Position numbers and translations under genes: made by a program. The notes under the pieces are model-generated. The model was given only the letters and a program-made list of their open reading frames with translations, had not been told where the DNA came from and did no database searches. A stretch of 44,427 nt of DNA from an uncultured Lachnospiraceae bacterium (lineage in GTDB: Bacteria > Bacillota > Clostridia > Lachnospirales > Lachnospiraceae): positions 1 through 44,427 of the forward strand of contig CALWMI010000024.1 in NCBI GenBank assembly GCA_944381745.1. The letters run 5' to 3'. Positions 41,245-44,427 of the stretch are shown here, in pieces (positions within the stretch are counted from its first letter, which is position 1; each line of letters starts with the position of its first letter).

Positions 41245-41253
41245 ATTATAACA
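41245..41253 (-). promoter_or_regulatory. Extended -10 promoter for galM
   Basis: TGTTATAAT on the minus strand contains a perfect TATAAT with the TG of an extended -10; no good -35 is present. It lies about 65 bases before the galM start. Confidence 0.5.
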
Positions 41254-41345
41254 CACAAAAAAGGAGGAGGAAAGCGTTGTTTTCCCCCTCCCGGGCTTTC
41301 GCCCTTGCCAGCACAGGCGCAGGCAAGGATGCAGGCCGGAAAGCC

Positions 41346-42383
41346 TCACGGCTTCTGGGCCAGGTAATCCTCTGCCCGCGCATGGAGCAGCTCCTCCACG
41401 GATGACGCCCCGATGGTATGCACCTGCGTGGAGCCCTCCTCCATAATGTAGTAGTCGCCGCCCTCATCCATGGCCCCGATATATAGGACGATATCGGCGG
41501 TTTCCGCCTCCCCGCCTCCGGCTCCCGTCCAGATGCGGATGGTATAGGCCGGGGCGTCCAGGCCGTAGGCCGCCAGGTCTTCCACGTAGTATTCCACGCA
41601 GGATTGATAGTACAGGGCTCCCAGCTCATCCAGGAGCGCTGTCACCTGGTCAGAGTCCGCCTCCAGCGTCTCCTCCCCCACGACAGCAGACCAGGACTGG
41701 CCATCCTCCTGCGCCTCATTCTCTTCCTCCGGCTCCTGGGATGAGGAGGCCTCGTTCTTCACAAATTCCTCCACCCGTCCCTCCGCTGCGTCCTCCACCT
41801 GTATCCGCGCGATCTCATCCGCCGCCACGGCAGGGAAGGTCTCCGCGTCCACCAGGTCGTACAGCGTCAGGTCAAAATCCAGCGGGATTGTACTCTCCAC
41901 GGTGTACACCACATCCGTCTCTTCATCCAGATAAATATAGTAGTCGCCGGTGGAGCCGTTCATGTTGCCGACGGTGATCGTGTGCTCCGTTCCCTGGGCG
42001 TCCGTGGCAGTTATGATGTTGGACGGCTCCTCCAAGCCGTACTCCGCCAGGTCCTCCACCCCCTCCAGCCTGCGGGTGTAATCCACATCCTCCAGATCCC
42101 GAAGCAGGCTGGATACGATGTCTTCATCCACTGGGAAGTTCTCATCCGCCGGGTACGTCCAGTCCCCGTCCGCGTCTCTCTCGAAGACATAGGCCGTGCC
42201 GCCGTCCTGGAAGGAGAAGGCCTGCACCGTATCCGGGCTTAGGCTCATCAGCTGAACCTCCGTTTCCTGCCTCTCCTCCTCTGCAGCCGCGCTCCTGTCA
42301 TTCGCTCCCTTGAGAAGCCCGTAGCAGGCCAGGAGGATGGCCAGCGCAGCCGCAGCTATCATCAGATTTCTCTTCTTTCTCAT
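41346..42383 (-). CDS. DUF4340-type envelope protein
   Basis: A 345-residue protein with one N-terminal membrane segment (NLMIAAAALAILLACYGLL, about residues 6-24) and a large acidic external domain. Two repeated units of the DUF4340 kind are seen: one near LEDVDYTRRLEGVEDLAEYG to SNIITATDAQGTEHTITVGN (about 95-140), the other near YYQSCVEYYVEDLAAYGLDA to AETADIVLYIGAM. An EEENEAQED acidic linker separates them. Such proteins accompany GldG-like ABC auxiliary proteins. Its RBS and start are tandemly duplicated, creating a six-codon frame (42380-42400) coupled to its ATG. Confidence 0.85.
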   Translation of the reverse strand: MRKKRNLMIAAAALAILLACYGLLKGANDRSAAAEEERQETEVQLMSLSPDTVQAFSFQDGGTAYVFERDADGDWTYPADENFPVDEDIVSSLLRDLEDVDYTRRLEGVEDLAEYGLEEPSNIITATDAQGTEHTITVGNMNGSTGDYYIYLDEETDVVYTVESTIPLDFDLTLYDLVDAETFPAVAADEIARIQVEDAAEGRVEEFVKNEASSSQEPEEENEAQEDGQSWSAVVGEETLEADSDQVTALLDELGALYYQSCVEYYVEDLAAYGLDAPAYTIRIWTGAGGGEAETADIVLYIGAMDEGGDYYIMEEGSTQVHTIGASSVEELLHARAEDYLAQKP

Positions 42384-42414
42384 CTTCTCCTCCTTATCAT
42401 CTTCTCCTCCTTAT
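42380..42414 (-). repeat. 17-bp duplication of ribosome-binding site and start codon
   Basis: On the minus strand ATAAGGAGGAGAAGATG occurs twice in a row (42398-42414 and 42381-42397). The first ATG (42398-42400) opens a six-codon frame (MIRRRR) whose TGA overlaps the true DUF4340 start as ATGA. The first copy also contains the GldG-like stop codon. This could tune coupling between the two genes. Confidence 0.8.
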
Positions 42415-43922
42415 CGCTTTCTCCTCCTGTAGCAGACCACTCCCCCAACCAGCAAGACTGCCGCCGGGAGGACGGCCGTGGTGAGGATGCTCCACATATT
42501 GGCGGAGGCGGCTGTAATCGTCAGGAACTCCACCTGCACATTCTTCGGTTCGATGGACACATGGGAGCCGCCCTCCCCCACAAGCCAGGTCAGGGTGGCC
42601 AGGAACAGATCCTCGTTGCCTCCCGCCACGGCTTCGTTCATCGTATCGTCCAGGAGCCCCTCCGTCGTGTAGTATACAAGCCTCATCTCCCCTCCGCCGT
42701 CCAGCGCCTGGGACACCGCCGCCCCCAAGGTAAAGGGGCCTGCGGCATCCTCCGCCTCCTTAGCATAGGAAGTCATGGCCTGCGGATCCGCCTTCTCATA
42801 GGAGCTGGCAGAGCTCAGGAGAAGCGGCGTGATCTCTGCCCCCTCCGGAACCTCCTCCAGCGTGTCGATGGCCTGGGCGATGGGCAGCAGCACATAGCGG
42901 CTTCCCGCCAGGGAGCTGGTGATCTCATGATCCCCGTAATCCGGCACAAGATACATGGGGTTCTGCCCCATCACATAGCTTGCGTCGCCCTCCAGCACAA
43001 TCCCCTCGGATGGCGTGATGCCGCAGGACTCCAGTATCGACGTAAAGTTGGGAAGTTCCTCCTCGATATAGGTGGTCACGGCCAGGACGCGGCCGCCCTG
43101 GGCCAGATAATCCTTCACCTTCTGCGCCTCCTCAGCCGTGTAGTCCTCGTAAGGCGCAAAGAGGAACAGGCCGCCGGCGTCTTCCGGCACCGCCTCTGCG
43201 GTCATCAGGTTCAGATCCACAATCTCGATGTTGGCCTTGCTCACCGCCTGGGCCATGGAATCGGACAGGGACGCCTCATTGTGTCCCGTCACCTGGTAGA
43301 GAACCGGCAGATCCTCCGAGGTGACATAGGAGATGGCGCTGGAAAGCTGCCCCTCCCCGTCAAACTCTGTGACGGAATAGGAGCCGTAATAGTCGTAGCC
43401 CCCGAGAAAGATATCCTCATATCCCACCACCCGGCTCTGTTCCCCGCTCTCCACGATCAGGCTGTTATCGTACACCGTCTCCTGGGTATACTGGGATGTG
43501 AAGGCCGGGCTCTTCACCGGATCCACATACTCCACATGGACACGGCTGCTGCCCTCCTCATACTGCTCCAGCAGGCGCACCAGACTGTCCTCCTCATACC
43601 CCTCCTGGGCCACCAGGTAGACCGTCACATCCTGGGACAATCCTTCAAGCAGCGCCTCCGTCTCCTCCCCGATGGTATAGAGCCCGTTCCCGCTTATGTC
43701 GAACTGGGTATACTTGGAGGGTATTTCCCCCACCACCAGGTTCACCGCCACAAGGGCCAGGAGGACGGCCGCCGTAAAGGCCAGGCTGTAGGAGCCGTTG
43801 CGCAGAAGCTTCCGCCTGCCCTGCCTGTTCTCCTGCTTCTCTGGATTGTCCTGCCTCTCTGGACTCTCCTGCCTCTCCTCTTGCTTCTCTTCTCTGTCTC
43901 TCCGCCATTTTCTAAAATTCAT
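42411..43922 (-). CDS. GldG-like ABC transporter auxiliary protein
   Basis: A 503-residue protein. The first 40 residues are highly charged and low in complexity (REEKQEERQESPERQD). A membrane segment follows (about 44-66). A long external region has the family features FDISGNGLYTIGEETEALLE, VTVYLVAQEGYEEDSLVRLL, VLYQVTGHNEASLSDSMAQA and APYEDYTAEEAQKVKDYLAQ, and a second membrane segment ends the protein (about 475-497) before RRRKR. This matches the GldG/ABC_transp_aux family, described in gliding motility but common in non-gliding Firmicutes with unknown role. It stands 13 bases from the permease gene before it and 27 bases from the DUF4340 gene after it. Confidence 0.87.
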   Translation of the reverse strand: MNFRKWRRDREEKQEERQESPERQDNPEKQENRQGRRKLLRNGSYSLAFTAAVLLALVAVNLVVGEIPSKYTQFDISGNGLYTIGEETEALLEGLSQDVTVYLVAQEGYEEDSLVRLLEQYEEGSSRVHVEYVDPVKSPAFTSQYTQETVYDNSLIVESGEQSRVVGYEDIFLGGYDYYGSYSVTEFDGEGQLSSAISYVTSEDLPVLYQVTGHNEASLSDSMAQAVSKANIEIVDLNLMTAEAVPEDAGGLFLFAPYEDYTAEEAQKVKDYLAQGGRVLAVTTYIEEELPNFTSILESCGITPSEGIVLEGDASYVMGQNPMYLVPDYGDHEITSSLAGSRYVLLPIAQAIDTLEEVPEGAEITPLLLSSASSYEKADPQAMTSYAKEAEDAAGPFTLGAAVSQALDGGGEMRLVYYTTEGLLDDTMNEAVAGGNEDLFLATLTWLVGEGGSHVSIEPKNVQVEFLTITAASANMWSILTTAVLPAAVLLVGGVVCYRRRKR

Positions 43923-43935
43923 CCGTCCCGCCTCC

Positions 43936-44427
43936 TTATCGCCACCGGCGCCTCTGTATCGACTGCACCGTCAGGAAAATCCCAGCTGCCGCCACCGTGA
44001 GGAAATAGACGGCTGCCGTCAGGTCGAAAACCGCCCCCGTGAAAGCCCCAAACCGGGAGGACAGGTCAAAGACGCTCAGCAACCGCTGGATGCTCCCCTC
44101 GTACAGGGCGGCGTCCGCCACATACACCACCACCAGGACAGCCTCCCCCGCCGCAAGGACAAGGAGGGCCGTCAGCGTGCTTCCCGTGGCCCGGTAGACG
44201 AGCCCTCCCGCCGCCAGGAGAAGGACGGTAAAGCACAGGAAGGAAGCCCCCGCCGTGGTGGGGATCAGGCTCTCGATCCCGCTCATCAGGTAGAACAGCA
44301 CAAGAATGCCAAAGCTTCCCACAGCGGCAATCACCTGGTTCTCCGTCAGCGACGAGACATACAGGCCGATGGCCAGACAGGCGCAGCCCATCAGATAGAA
44401 GCCCAGAAGCGACGTGTAGGACTGGGC
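43936..44427 (-). CDS. ABC permease, GldF-like, partial at window edge
   Basis: The last 163 residues of a membrane protein whose start lies beyond the right edge of the window; the frame stays open to 44427. At least five membrane segments are visible (for example YTSLLGFYLMGCACLAIGLY and NQVIAAVGSFGILVLFYLMS), with the SLTENQVIAA stretch typical of ABC-2 permeases that pair with GldG-like proteins. It is followed by the GldG-like gene after 13 bases. The ATPase of this system would be expected outside the window. Confidence 0.83.
   Translation of the reverse strand, partial: AQSYTSLLGFYLMGCACLAIGLYVSSLTENQVIAAVGSFGILVLFYLMSGIESLIPTTAGASFLCFTVLLLAAGGLVYRATGSTLTALLVLAAGEAVLVVVYVADAALYEGSIQRLLSVFDLSSRFGAFTGAVFDLTAAVYFLTVAAAGIFLTVQSIQRRRWR

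Overview
The window reads as a chromosomal segment of a GC-rich anaerobic Firmicute, most like a gut Lachnospiraceae. The reasons are the pairing of a GGGtGRT protein with a U-type Fe-S scaffold, strong AGGAGG ribosome-binding sites, a VirS/AgrC-type kinase with a LytTR regulator, several small GntR-plus-ABC units, an ECF-S-like/GGDEF fusion and an orphan EutH-type permease. Most genes lie on the minus strand. I saw no rRNA, tRNA, CRISPR array or intact insertion sequence.

Layout. (1) 1-552: no convincing gene; an inverted repeat, half of an interspersed palindrome, and the terminator of the next operon. (2) 553-8249: a minus-strand catabolic operon (FGGY kinase, TIM-barrel protein, DapA-family aldolase, fucose/arabinose-isomerase-like protein, flavin reductase, cupin, FMN reductase) with a divergent AraC regulator. 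(3) 8515-15784: an IlvD/Edd-like dehydratase with altered metal ligands, a EutH-type permease, a TPP enzyme and a sigma-54 activator. Matching -24/-12 promoters precede the permease and the TPP enzyme. (4) 15813-18718: GGDEF protein and MATE exporter. (5) 19006-23330: LytTR/GHKL two-component pair and an ABC exporter. (6) 23331-24540: an AT-rich islet with hicAB, hicA being frameshifted. (7) 24547-26268: GGGtGRT protein and an Fe-S scaffold split by an in-frame TAG. (8) 26461-32822: two GntR-controlled ABC units flanking an NhaC antiporter and a truncated EcsC fragment. (9) 33051-35302: divergent carboxypeptidase and CapA-like protein. (10) 35399-44427: beta-helix transferase, topB, ABC pair, galM, and a GldG/DUF4340-type ABC cluster that runs off the window.

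The left third looks like one metabolic region: a kinase, an isomerase-like protein, an aldolase and a dehydratase fit sugar or sugar-acid breakdown, but the substrate cannot be read from sequence and no sugar importer is present. The permease and TPP enzyme look like a separate sigma-54 regulon. The right half is mostly export and cell-envelope functions.

Beyond genes, the window carries a family of about 48-bp palindromes in intergenic DNA (33006-33053, 8459-8506, 18803-18846, half at 391-421, divergent relatives near 18955-18987 and 40084-40125), usually just after a gene; one supplies a stop codon. Several short tandem duplications sit in leaders or start sites (4688-4737, 18891-18974, 21033-21086, 35316-35360, 42381-42414), and one in-frame 30-bp repeat lies inside the sensor kinase. 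Where no numbers are given, homology statements come from recognising motifs, not from a search.
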